A DNA stretch of 15,868 nucleotides from Bacillota bacterium (GCA_023411555.1 JAEYOQ010000052.1:1-15868); one strand, 5' to 3'; shown: positions 8,171-15,741, numbered from the stretch's first letter. Numbers and translations: made by a program. Notes: generated from the sequence alone by a model not told the origin.

Positions 8171-9505
8171 ATGGGGAAAAAGCAAGGTGAGCGTATGGTT
8201 ATGGAAAGACAAATATCTTCAATACAAAAGGATATACCAAGTGTTTCAAATTGCCTAAAATACGGTATCTTCACGATTTACTCACTGTTGTTTGTGGTTT
8301 TTGGTTTGATAATGAATACACCACAGGAAATTATGCAAGGCCTATATCGAATTGTTACTGAACCAGGAGTTCTGATAACCGACTATGTTGAAATCGGTGG
8401 TATTGGTGCGGCCTTTGTCAATGCAGGGATCATAATGCTTATTACCATAGGAATACTGTATCTGCTAAAGATCGAAATAAGTGGAAATTCTATTGCAGCC
8501 ATCTATTTGATGGGTGGCTTTGCCTTATTCGGAAAGAACATTCTTAATATCTGGCTCATCATTCTGGGCGTTATCATCTATACCGTAGTAAAGAAAGAAA
8601 ACCTATCTAACCATATCCATACTGCTTTTTTCGGCACTAGTCTGGCACCTATCGTATCTGAGATTTTCTTTGGAATCGATATCCCGATACCTCTCAAGAT
8701 CATCTTTGGTATTGTTGTAGGGCTCAGCATCGGATTTATATTGCCTCCCCTATCAGCCTCCCTATTTCATGTGCATAAGGGCTTTAATTTATATAATGTT
8801 GGCTTCACAGCAGGTCTTATCGGTACGATTTATGTCTCCATCTTTCGTTCTTATGGTTTTGTATCCTACAGCCGACTAATCTGGAGTGAAGGAAATAATA
8901 TAACGTTTGTGATATTTCTATCCTTGATATTAGTATCTATGCTATTGCTTGGTTTTATATTAAATGGAGGAAGCCTCAGACCTATCCGTCAACTATTCCA
9001 ATACTCTGGAGTAGCAAAAAGTGACTTTGTCCTCATGGAGGACTTCGGTACAGCACTCTTTAATATGGGATTGAACGGATTAGTGGCCATGGGATATGTT
9101 CTCATGGTAGGAGGTGAGTTGAACGGACCTACCATAGGTGGTATCCTGACAGTAATGAGCTTCGGCGCCTTTGGTAAACACATTAAGAATATTCTGCCAG
9201 TCTTTCTTGGCGTATTTCTCGGCAGTATAACAAAAATATGGAATATAAATGATCCACAGATCCTTCTTGCAGCATTATTTGGGACCGGTTTAGCTCCGAT
9301 TGGTGGACATTATGGCTGGGTATACGGTGTAGCAGCCGGATTTATTAACTCCTCGGTAGTGCTTAATTCCGGAATTCTTCATGGTGGAATGAATCTGTAC
9401 AATACAGGCTTTTCAGCTGGAATTGTTGCGGCAGTAATGCTTCCGATTATCGAAGTGATACGAAGGAAAAAAGACAAATCAGTCTTTTTTGGTAATCTGG
9501 ATTAA
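8171..9505 (+). CDS. DUF1576-type polytopic membrane protein with internal duplication
   Basis: This 444-residue protein starts at an ATG preceded by AAAGGAGAG (about 8158-8166). It is highly hydrophobic with about ten or more helices. Two halves match at an offset of about 214 residues: GIGAAFVNAG (77-86) with FGTALFNMG (292-300); GFALFGKNILNIWLIILGV (116-134) with SFGAFGKHIKNILPVFLGV (330-348); FFGTSLAPI (153-161) with LFGTGLAPI (369-377); and GFNLYNVGFTAG (204-215) with GMNLYNTGFSAG (406-417). An inverted or parallel two-fold repeat like this is typical of transporters or channels. The early NTPQEI...LITDYVEIGGIGAAFVN segment is what I associate with DUF1576, a family without known function, recalled rather than searched. 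It is monocistronic after its own promoter, and its last 27 bases overlap the convergent AraC-GH39 gene. A link to sugar uptake is possible from context but unproven. Confidence 0.88.
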   Translation: MGKKQGERMVMERQISSIQKDIPSVSNCLKYGIFTIYSLLFVVFGLIMNTPQEIMQGLYRIVTEPGVLITDYVEIGGIGAAFVNAGIIMLITIGILYLLKIEISGNSIAAIYLMGGFALFGKNILNIWLIILGVIIYTVVKKENLSNHIHTAFFGTSLAPIVSEIFFGIDIPIPLKIIFGIVVGLSIGFILPPLSASLFHVHKGFNLYNVGFTAGLIGTIYVSIFRSYGFVSYSRLIWSEGNNITFVIFLSLILVSMLLLGFILNGGSLRPIRQLFQYSGVAKSDFVLMEDFGTALFNMGLNGLVAMGYVLMVGGELNGPTIGGILTVMSFGAFGKHIKNILPVFLGVFLGSITKIWNINDPQILLAALFGTGLAPIGGHYGWVYGVAAGFINSSVVLNSGILHGGMNLYNTGFSAGIVAAVMLPIIEVIRRKKDKSVFFGNLD

Positions 9506-11983
9506 TCTGTATTCATGAGGTTCAAGATTGGAGCTGTATTCAAAAACTTGATTTGTCACTTGATAGAAGGCTTTCTTAAAAAGCGGAGTTGATAAATTTT
9601 TTAATGCTTGTATTTCATCGGGACCATCTAGCGAAGTAGCACCCATTTCAACCCATTTATCAAAGCAGCTCCCATAATGACGATTTACAATGTGTTCTGT
9701 CATGATATATTCACCGTCTGTAAGATCTGTTAAGGTAAAGGAAAACTCTTTTACTGCTGTATTGGTAAATACATGATATCGATCTGTAAAGGAGATATTA
9801 AAGTTTAAACTCTTACTGTATAATTCAGAAAAGTGAAAATAATTATATAAAATTATACTGTAGTTATCTTTGTCGGTTTCTTTCGTGATGAAGTAGCCCT
9901 CCCCTTGTTGTACTAACTCCTCTTTTAGCTTTGATAGAAAAAGATAGGAATAGTAGGATGGCTTTTTAATACCGTTTTTCGTAAACTGTCCCACACCTCC
10001 GTGAAACAATTCGGCAGGTAATGGAAGCTCTTCAATCCAATCGGATAATGACCAATGGCAGAAGCTATCTGCCTTATCATAATTATTTAATATATTTCTT
10101 ATGAAGTAGGTTCCGGCAAAGCAGGTATCATTGAGCCATTCTCTATGGGATGAGCTTAAATTCCATTCTGTTATATAAAGGGGCTTATCTGACCGCTCCG
10201 GAAGCAGCTGATTCAATGTATCCAGGTAGTTACCAAAAGCATCAACATCCTTAGACAATATTTTATGATCATCAGCCAAATCCTCCATATAATTCTTCTT
10301 TGTGTTCATGATATCCATTGAAGCAGTATCTGCTGACGGATAGAAATGGAACAGATAAACATCCGGCATACAGTCCTTATCCTTAAAGTAACTAAGAATG
10401 CAATTCATATTTGCCTTGTTAACTGTGAGGTTGATATATGAGGTGTTAGCAAACTTCAAATTAGGATTAACACTTTTTACAGCCTTTCTAGTAATCTCAT
10501 ATAACCTTAAAGAAGTTTCAGGACTTTTGAAATCAAAAGGCAAGCCTGACAGGGTCTCATTCCAAAAGGTGAATATCCACTTAGAAACCTCGGTAAGGCC
10601 ATATCTATCTATAGCATGTCTTGTAAATTCAGTAACTAGGAACTCCCATTTACTGTTATCCTTGGGTTCGCTCATAATGAGAGGATTGGTGAAAAAGTCA
10701 ACATCAGGTGTCTTAGCCAGATCCTTTGGCATAAAGGAGAATTGTATCAGTGGCCGAAGTTCGATACTCAATAAGAAATCCAGTATCTCATCCAGCATAT
10801 TAAAATTCAAAAGAGGTTCTCCCATCAATGTCTCCCGGTAGACCATTAGGGCATCATCAAAAATACCATGAAATTTTATATAACGAAATCCAATTTCCTT
10901 CTGCTGAATCGTCAGCATTTCTTGAATGTTTCGGTATAAAAGCTCCTTCGCACGACCGACAGAACAAAAATTCAGACTGGTGTTGGTAAAAGGCCTAGTC
11001 GATTTGACACTTATGGAGCCTAATTCCTGTTTGAGGTTCTTCGTAACGGTAGGTGTGATAGCATCTTCATTGTTAAGATAAGTAGCTAGCTTGCCGAAGA
11101 TATTATATTTTTCAATCGTGAGATAGCTGCTGTTTTGATTTCGTTCAACCATCTTCGGGATGTTACTATCTGCTTTTTCCTTTCTAAATTGACTGGGGAG
11201 TATATGATATTGCTTTTTAAAGTGTGTAGCAAAGGAGCGCGGGGAGGAAAAACCGCAGCTTTCTGCTATTTTTTCAATAGAATCATCTGTATGTAGGAGA
11301 TAACGAATGGCATGCTTCATTCTTAACTGGGTCAGGTAGTTGGAGATTGAAATTCCCATGTTCTTTTCAAAAAAATGAGACAGATAGGAGGCAGAAAGAT
11401 ACTCCTGTGCAGCAATATCATTCAGCGAAATCTGGCGATTATAATTTTTATCAAGATATTCAATGATGCTATATAGGTGCTCGATCTGCTTCTTCGAACG
11501 GACAACAGCAGGCTGTTCAGCTTTAAAATACAGCAAAAGCTCATGCATTAAATTGCAAGCAAGACCATAGCTGATCAGCTGCGTATAATCAGAGGAGCTG
11601 GAATAGAGTTGAATTAGTTGCGCCATCAGACTACGAATATAATCAAAATGTTTGTTATCTCCCTGAAGGCTGGAGTTACAGGAGAAAAATGCAGTCTCGG
11701 GATTAAGCCATTCCATGTGAAACATGGAGAGTCGGATCTGAAGTGCAAGTAGCACACAGTCATCACCATGAGTTTCATGTACCTGATTCGAATTGATTAA
11801 TATTAGGTCGTTTTCCTCAAGCCTATAATGTTCGTTTTCCAGCCATATATTTAGTTCGCCGGATAAGACCAAAAGAATTTCGAGACTTCTGTGCCAGTGT
11901 CTTTGTACACTCCCGATCCGTTGGCAGAATAGCTTCATCGGAAGATCTTTACTATACTCAATAATTTCATGAATACTGTCCAT
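9479..11983 (-). CDS. AraC-family regulator fused to a GH39 glycoside hydrolase domain
   Basis: This 834-residue protein starts at 11983 with AGGAGG 4 bases upstream (11988-11993 on the complement). Residues about 15-100 look like an AraC-type cupin sensor (HWHRSLEILLVLSGE, then ILINSNQVHETHGDD). Residues about 165-268 hold the double helix-turn-helix (ISLNDIAAQEYLSASYLSHF; IEKIAESCGFSSPRSFATHF). From about 325 on it matches the GH39 (beta-xylosidase clan A) pattern: acid/base E476 in TFWNETLSG and nucleophile E606 in YITEWNLSSS, so both catalytic glutamates are present. There is no signal peptide or membrane segment, so it should be cytoplasmic. The likely role is a regulator whose glycosidase domain binds, or also cleaves, an inducing oligosaccharide such as a xyloside (inference). 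It faces away from the pgmB-GH3 operon across the repeat-bearing gap and may control it. No truncation is seen. Confidence 0.93.
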   Translation of the reverse strand: MDSIHEIIEYSKDLPMKLFCQRIGSVQRHWHRSLEILLVLSGELNIWLENEHYRLEENDLILINSNQVHETHGDDCVLLALQIRLSMFHMEWLNPETAFFSCNSSLQGDNKHFDYIRSLMAQLIQLYSSSSDYTQLISYGLACNLMHELLLYFKAEQPAVVRSKKQIEHLYSIIEYLDKNYNRQISLNDIAAQEYLSASYLSHFFEKNMGISISNYLTQLRMKHAIRYLLHTDDSIEKIAESCGFSSPRSFATHFKKQYHILPSQFRKEKADSNIPKMVERNQNSSYLTIEKYNIFGKLATYLNNEDAITPTVTKNLKQELGSISVKSTRPFTNTSLNFCSVGRAKELLYRNIQEMLTIQQKEIGFRYIKFHGIFDDALMVYRETLMGEPLLNFNMLDEILDFLLSIELRPLIQFSFMPKDLAKTPDVDFFTNPLIMSEPKDNSKWEFLVTEFTRHAIDRYGLTEVSKWIFTFWNETLSGLPFDFKSPETSLRLYEITRKAVKSVNPNLKFANTSYINLTVNKANMNCILSYFKDKDCMPDVYLFHFYPSADTASMDIMNTKKNYMEDLADDHKILSKDVDAFGNYLDTLNQLLPERSDKPLYITEWNLSSSHREWLNDTCFAGTYFIRNILNNYDKADSFCHWSLSDWIEELPLPAELFHGGVGQFTKNGIKKPSYYSYLFLSKLKEELVQQGEGYFITKETDKDNYSIILYNYFHFSELYSKSLNFNISFTDRYHVFTNTAVKEFSFTLTDLTDGEYIMTEHIVNRHYGSCFDKWVEMGATSLDGPDEIQALKNLSTPLFKKAFYQVTNQVFEYSSNLEPHEYRLIQITKKD

Positions 11984-12028
11984 GTTGCCTCCTTTTAAAA
12001 TATCAATGTTTATTCTGTCTAATATGAA

Positions 12029-12082
12029 ATACCTACCCTTAGTGATAGTTTGTGCCGAGAATTACGCAGGCACTAACTTACC
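12029..12082. repeat. Repeat unit 1 (short form, first hairpin only)
   Basis: The unit begins ATACCTACCCTTAGTGAT and continues with the hairpin AGTTTGTGCC / GGCACTAACT around the loop GAGAATTACGCA. The right arm has one change (T for A), leaving a T-T mismatch. The second hairpin of the full unit is absent, and the next unit starts immediately at 12083. Confidence 0.85.
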
Positions 12083-12174
12083 ATACCTACCCTTAGTGAT
12101 AGTTTGTGCCGAGGATTACACAGGCACAAACTAGGAGGTGTGAAAATTGATTTTTATTTTCACACTAAACTACC
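12083..12174. repeat. Repeat unit 2 (full form, two hairpins)
   Basis: The 92-bp unit begins ATACCTACCCTTAGTGAT. Hairpin 1 is a perfect 11-bp stem (12100-12110 with 12123-12133) around the 12-base loop GAGGATTACACA. After AGGA comes hairpin 2, a perfect 10-bp stem (12138-12147 with 12156-12165) around the 8-base loop TGATTTTT. A short linker (TAAACTACC) leads into unit 3. Confidence 0.9.
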
Positions 12175-12258
12175 ATACCTACCCTTTGTGATAGTTTGTG
12201 CCGAGGATTACGCAGGCACAAACTAGGAGGTGTGAAAATTGATTTTTATTTTCACACT
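12175..12258. repeat. Repeat unit 3 (full form, two hairpins)
   Basis: This unit is nearly identical to unit 2: ATACCTACCCTTTGTGAT, hairpin 1 (12192-12202 with 12215-12225, loop GAGGATTACGCA) and hairpin 2 (12230-12239 with 12248-12257, loop TGATTTTT). It differs from unit 2 at only about two positions up to its last stem. With units 1 and 2 it fills about half of the 478-base gap 11984-12461; the rest is AT-rich promoter region for the flanking divergent genes. Confidence 0.9.
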
Positions 12259-12391
12259 ATTATAGCATAATATAACATGCATAAATATTTGCGACAAGTA
12301 TAACTGCATATTTTTTGGATTATATCTTTATAAGGATATTGGGCGATGAGAAAATAGCAGAAATGTGTACATAAATACTATGATTATGAAG

Positions 12392-12420
12392 TTGTAAATA
12401 GAATTAATCATATGTAAAGT
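12392..12420 (+). promoter_or_regulatory. Possible promoter for the pgmB operon
   Basis: TTGTAA (12392-12397) and TAAAGT (12415-12420) are separated by 17 bases, giving a start near 12427 and a leader of about 35 bases to the GTG at 12462. The -10 is a weak match. A palindrome around 12321-12338 (ATATCTT...AAGGATAT) upstream could be an operator. I saw no convincing catabolite-responsive element. Confidence 0.35.
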
Positions 12421-12461
12421 ATTTATATAACATGAGAGAAAAGGTAGGAGGAGGACCGTGG

Positions 12462-13124
12462 GTGGAGCATGTAAAAGGATTATTATTTGACTTGGATGGC
12501 GTGATTGTTGATACTGCTAAATATCATTATCTTGCATGGAAGGATTTGGCCGATGAGCTGAATATTGTATTTACAGAAAAGGATAATGAACGATTAAAGG
12601 GTGTAAGCAGGATGAAATCTCTGGAGATCATTCTGGAAATCGGTAATAGAAGAATGTCTGAGGAGGATAAAGAAAGATATTGCAGTAAAAAGAACGAAGC
12701 ATACTTAGAGTATATCTATAAGCTAAAGGAAGAAGAGGTGTTGCCGGGAGTTAAAAACTTTCTGGTGGATGCCAGGAGGAAGGGGTATAAAATTGCCCTA
12801 GGCTCAGCGAGTAAGAATGCTAATTTGATTTTATCTAAATTAAATCTATTATCATTCTTTGATACAGTGATTGATGGCACAAAGGTAGAAAAAGCAAAGC
12901 CGGATCCCGAAGTATTTCTACTAGGAGCAGAGCAGTTAGGAGTCAGTGAAAATAGCTGTATCGTATTTGAAGATGCAAAGGCCGGAGTGGAGGCTGCCCA
13001 TAACGGGGGTATGAAGGCGGTTGGGATAGGCACGCCGGAAAATCTTCCAAACGCAGATCTCTGTATACCGGGATTGAATCATATTTGTATTGATGAAATC
13101 ATAGCAAAGCTGTTTACATATTAA
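12462..13124 (+). CDS. pgmB: Beta-phosphoglucomutase
   Basis: This HAD-superfamily enzyme interconverts beta-D-glucose 1-phosphate and glucose 6-phosphate in the cytoplasm. An ATG at 12432 would add 10 residues, but a GTG at 12462 lies 7 bases after GGAGGAGG (12447-12454) and gives 220 residues, the length of the well-studied lactococcal enzyme, so I use the GTG. Seen motifs, numbered from that start: nucleophile D10 and acid/base D12 in FDLDGVIVD, the cap hinge TAKYHYLAW (H22), phosphate-contacting R50 in LKGVSRMKSL, GSASKN (114-119, S115/K118 region), KAKPDPEVF (K146) and E170-D171 in VFEDAKAGVEAA. These are the beta-PGM set rather than general HAD phosphatase motifs. It heads a run with the GH3 enzyme 82 bases downstream. 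Beta-glucose 1-phosphate must come from an inverting alpha-glucoside or a retaining beta-glucoside phosphorylase; no GH65 gene is in the window. Confidence 0.93.
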   Translation: MEHVKGLLFDLDGVIVDTAKYHYLAWKDLADELNIVFTEKDNERLKGVSRMKSLEIILEIGNRRMSEEDKERYCSKKNEAYLEYIYKLKEEEVLPGVKNFLVDARRKGYKIALGSASKNANLILSKLNLLSFFDTVIDGTKVEKAKPDPEVFLLGAEQLGVSENSCIVFEDAKAGVEAAHNGGMKAVGIGTPENLPNADLCIPGLNHICIDEIIAKLFTY

Positions 13125-13206
13125 TGATGTGTGTGTCATGGGGGGCTATATATTAATATCATAAATGTTATTGTATCGCCATTGTTGGCAGAAGGAGGAT
13201 TATAAG

Positions 13207-14922
13207 ATGGATTATAAGTTATTGGAGAGAAAGCCGTTTAATTTGGATCAGGACGGAGTGAATTGGGTGAAGAACACTCTTGAGAGTATGACAACGGAGG
13301 AAAAAATCGGTCAGCTGTTCTGCCTAATTGCATATGACAGTTCGGAAGAGGTACTAAAGCCATTTGTAGACAAGTACAAAATCGGCGGATGCATGGGAAG
13401 AACAATGCCTTTGGATGAAATTAGTAAGACGATTTCTATCTTACAGAGTAATTCTAAAATTCCGCTTTTGATCGCAGCAAACTTTGAAGCAGGCGGTGAT
13501 GGATTAATTAAGGAAGGGACAAACATAGGACCAAATATGCAGATAGGTGCGACTGCTAATCCGGAATTTGCAGGAAAATTAGGCTATGTATGCGCAAAGG
13601 AAGGGGCCGCAGTAGGCGCTAACTGGGCATTTGCACCGGTCATTGATATTGATAAGAATTTCCGGAATCCAATCATGGCGACCAGACTATTTGGTTCTGA
13701 TGATAAGCTGGTGAAAGAATGCGGTGTCGCTTATACGAAGGCTTGTCAGGAGCAGGGGATGGCGGTTTCCATTAAGCATTTTCCGGGAGATGGAGTGGAT
13801 GAAAGGGACCAACACCTGGTTACCAGTGTAAACACCCTATCCTGCGAGGAGTGGGATGAAACCTTCGGGGAAGCATATAAAGCTTGTATCAAGGCGGGAG
13901 CCATGACGGTTATGGTGGGCCATATTATGCAACCGGCCTATAGTAAAAAGCTTTGCCCTGGAATTAAGGATGAGGATATTATGCCTGCAACCCTGGCACC
14001 GGAATTGATCAATGGATTATTAAGAGAAAAATTAGGCTTTAACGGAATGATTGTTACAGATGCTACAACTATGGCTGGAATGTGTATTCCAATGAGCCGG
14101 AAAATGGCGGTTCCATATACGATTGCCGCTGGTTGCGATATGTTCCTATTTACAAAGAATCTGGAAGAAGACTATGGCTATATGAAAGCAGGTGTTGAGA
14201 ATAATATCATTACGCCACAGCGTTTGGATGAAGCAGTGTTAAGAATCCTTGGATTAAAAGCAGCTCTAAAGCTTCCTCAGAAGCAAGCAGATGGAACCTT
14301 AATACCTGATATTAGCAAGGCCAAAGAGATAATAGGATGTAAGGAACATAAGGAGTTCGAGCTAGAGTGTGCAGATCAAGCGGTAACTTTAGTGAAAAAT
14401 AAGCAGGGCTTGTTACCCTTGAAGGTAGAGGATTACCGAAGAGTTCTGTTATATCCAATCACCTCAGGAGAGAATGCCCTTGGGTATGCAGGCGGAGAAG
14501 ATGTTACTAAAATAATGAAGGATGCACTGGAGAAGGAAGGCTTCGAGGTTGATGTGTTCGAGCCGGAACAGGGCTTGGAGGGTAGGACCGCCAAGTATCA
14601 GGATATGCTTGACAGATATGACCTGCTTCTTTATGTTGCTAATATGATTACCAAGAGCAATCAGACAGTGGTACGTATTGAATGGGCGCAGCCCATGGGA
14701 GCAAACTGCCCCAACTATCAAGCTGACATACCGACAATCTTTATATCCTTTGCAAATCCTTATCACTTGATTGATGTACCGAGAATTCGAACCTACATAA
14801 ATGCCTACAAATTTAAACAGGTGAATGTGGATGCTGTAATGGATAAAATGCTGGGACGAAGTGAATTTAAAGGAAAGGACCCTGTAGATTCCTTTGTTGG
14901 CATGTGGGATACAAGGCTGTAA
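13207..14922 (+). CDS. Two-domain GH3 enzyme with NagZ-type His-Asp dyad (hydrolase or phosphorylase)
   Basis: The ATG at 13207 has GAAGGAGG (13191-13198) ahead of it; an in-frame ATG-like extension from 13165 has no such site. The 571-residue product has a GH3 barrel (about 15-365) and an alpha/beta second domain (about 385-571, starting near ADQAVTLVKNKQGLLPL). Catalytic features are the nucleophile D285 in MIVTDATTMAG, K190-H191 in IKHFPGDG, and D201-x-H203 (DERDQH), which matches the His-Asp acid/base dyad of the beta-N-acetylglucosaminidase (NagZ) subfamily in place of the glutamate of ordinary GH3 beta-glucosidases. There is no signal peptide, so it acts inside the cell. Members with this dyad (Cellulomonas fimi Nag3) are reported to be retaining phosphorylases giving beta-sugar 1-phosphates. 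The neighbour pgmB uses beta-glucose 1-phosphate, so a beta-glucoside phosphorylase role is plausible; a GlcNAc-specific hydrolase for cell-wall recycling is the main alternative. Confidence 0.92.
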   Translation: MDYKLLERKPFNLDQDGVNWVKNTLESMTTEEKIGQLFCLIAYDSSEEVLKPFVDKYKIGGCMGRTMPLDEISKTISILQSNSKIPLLIAANFEAGGDGLIKEGTNIGPNMQIGATANPEFAGKLGYVCAKEGAAVGANWAFAPVIDIDKNFRNPIMATRLFGSDDKLVKECGVAYTKACQEQGMAVSIKHFPGDGVDERDQHLVTSVNTLSCEEWDETFGEAYKACIKAGAMTVMVGHIMQPAYSKKLCPGIKDEDIMPATLAPELINGLLREKLGFNGMIVTDATTMAGMCIPMSRKMAVPYTIAAGCDMFLFTKNLEEDYGYMKAGVENNIITPQRLDEAVLRILGLKAALKLPQKQADGTLIPDISKAKEIIGCKEHKEFELECADQAVTLVKNKQGLLPLKVEDYRRVLLYPITSGENALGYAGGEDVTKIMKDALEKEGFEVDVFEPEQGLEGRTAKYQDMLDRYDLLLYVANMITKSNQTVVRIEWAQPMGANCPNYQADIPTIFISFANPYHLIDVPRIRTYINAYKFKQVNVDAVMDKMLGRSEFKGKDPVDSFVGMWDTRL

Positions 14923-14934
14923 TAGGGACATATT

Positions 14935-15084
14935 ATGAAGGAACAGTCTTCCAATCAGACAATCTGCGATATACTCATTATCTTTTTGCTCTTGCATATG
15001 AGAGAATTTTTCGATATGATAAATATAGCAATAGATTACGCCAACAATAGTTATGTAGATACCTTTGTTGCAGGAGTTGTTTGA
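14935..15084 (+). CDS. Possible 49-residue small protein
   Basis: An ORF of 49 codons begins at an ATG 12 bases after the GH3 stop, with AGGGA (14924-14928) 6 bases upstream. The product has one hydrophobic run (DILIIFLLLHM, about 12-22), an amphipathic middle and ends YVDTFVAGVV. After its TGA the same frame stays open for another 20 codons or so. I recognise no family. Its placement and ribosome binding site favour translation with the GH3 gene, but length alone cannot exclude chance. Confidence 0.35.
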   Translation: MKEQSSNQTICDILIIFLLLHMREFFDMINIAIDYANNSYVDTFVAGVV

Positions 15085-15155
15085 TACAAGATTCATAAAA
15101 AGTTTGCGAAGCTCACTTTTTTGGATAGATTGAATTGGAAGAGAGGTTGACCTAT

Positions 15156-15635
15156 ATGTTACAGGATGAGTATATTAAGTTTACGATTGAGAAGCAAAAG
15201 CATATTGCGCTCATAGCCCATGATAGTAAGAAGAAGGAATTGGTGGAATGGGTAGAGACGAATAAGGACATTTTAAAGAATCACTTTTTATGTGGTACTG
15301 GTACTACAGCTAGAATGATTGCAGATAAAACAGAGCTCCCGGTGAAGGGATACAATAGCGGACCACTTGGTGGCGATCAGCAGATTGGATCAAGAATAGT
15401 AGAGGGAAATATTGATTTTGTTGTATTTTTTTGGGATCCCCTAGAGTCACAGCCTCATGATCCTGATGTGAAGGCGTTGCTTCGTATCGCTGCTGTGTAT
15501 GATATTCCTGTAGCCAATAATAAGGCTACTGCGGATTTTATGATTACTTCAAAGTATATGAATGAGGAATATGAACGAAAGGTGCTTAACTATAATTCGA
15601 TTATTCAACGCCGTTTAAAGGAATTCGGGGAATAG
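15156..15635 (+). CDS. mgsA: Methylglyoxal synthase
   Basis: This enzyme converts dihydroxyacetone phosphate to methylglyoxal and inorganic phosphate, a bypass used when sugar phosphates build up or phosphate runs short. An upstream in-frame TTG (15135) would add 7 residues, but the ATG at 15156 lies 9 bases after AGAGAGG (15140-15146), giving 159 residues, close to the usual 130-155. Seen motifs include AHD (21-23) and K26 near the N-terminus, the phosphate loop GTGTTA (47-52), SGPLGGDQQIG (68-78) with catalytic D74, FFWDPL (91-96) and PHDPDVKALLR (100-110, H101). All expected active-site residues are present. It follows the GH3 gene and the small ORF at a distance that leaves room for its own promoter, and ends in a terminator. 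Release of phosphate could feed a phosphorolytic enzyme upstream (inference). Confidence 0.97.
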   Translation: MLQDEYIKFTIEKQKHIALIAHDSKKKELVEWVETNKDILKNHFLCGTGTTARMIADKTELPVKGYNSGPLGGDQQIGSRIVEGNIDFVVFFWDPLESQPHDPDVKALLRIAAVYDIPVANNKATADFMITSKYMNEEYERKVLNYNSIIQRRLKEFGE

Positions 15636-15685
15636 GCCATACAAGCATCGATGTGTCACTGGATATGAAACAGGACGAATAGATG

Positions 15686-15741
15686 AAAAGCCACAGATAG
15701 CAATTTTTTGCGATAGCAAAAGGTTGGTCTGTGGCTTTTTA
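15686..15741 (+). terminator. Rho-independent terminator after mgsA
   Basis: The 12-bp stem AAAAGCCACAGA (15686-15697) with TCTGTGGCTTTT (15728-15739) runs into a T tract. The 30-base interior contains a further hairpin (TTTTGC GATA GCAAAA), so the terminator is longer than usual. A group II intron starts 5 bases after the stem. Confidence 0.8.

Noticed and set aside
8061..8258. Plus-strand ORF of 65 codons overlapping the DUF1576 start
   Set aside because: It covers the predicted promoter and runs in a different frame into the start of the membrane protein; no ribosome binding site at its ATG.
10398..10841. Plus-strand ORF of 147 codons within the AraC-GH39 gene
   Set aside because: It is antisense to the GH39 domain, has low-complexity Ser/Leu-rich translation and no ribosome binding site; a shadow of the real gene.
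12029..12258. CRISPR array
   Set aside because: The repeats are imperfect, directly adjacent, contain two palindromes each and have no unique spacers of constant size.
12130..12280. Short peptides initiated from AGGAGG inside the repeat units
   Set aside because: The GTG that follows AGGAGG is too close for initiation, and the downstream frames are short and built from the palindromes themselves.
14464..15096. Minus-strand ORF of 210 codons antisense to the GH3 gene
   Set aside because: It lies mostly opposite the well-supported GH3 C-terminal domain, has a Cys/His/Ile-rich composition typical of antisense translation and no recognisable domain.
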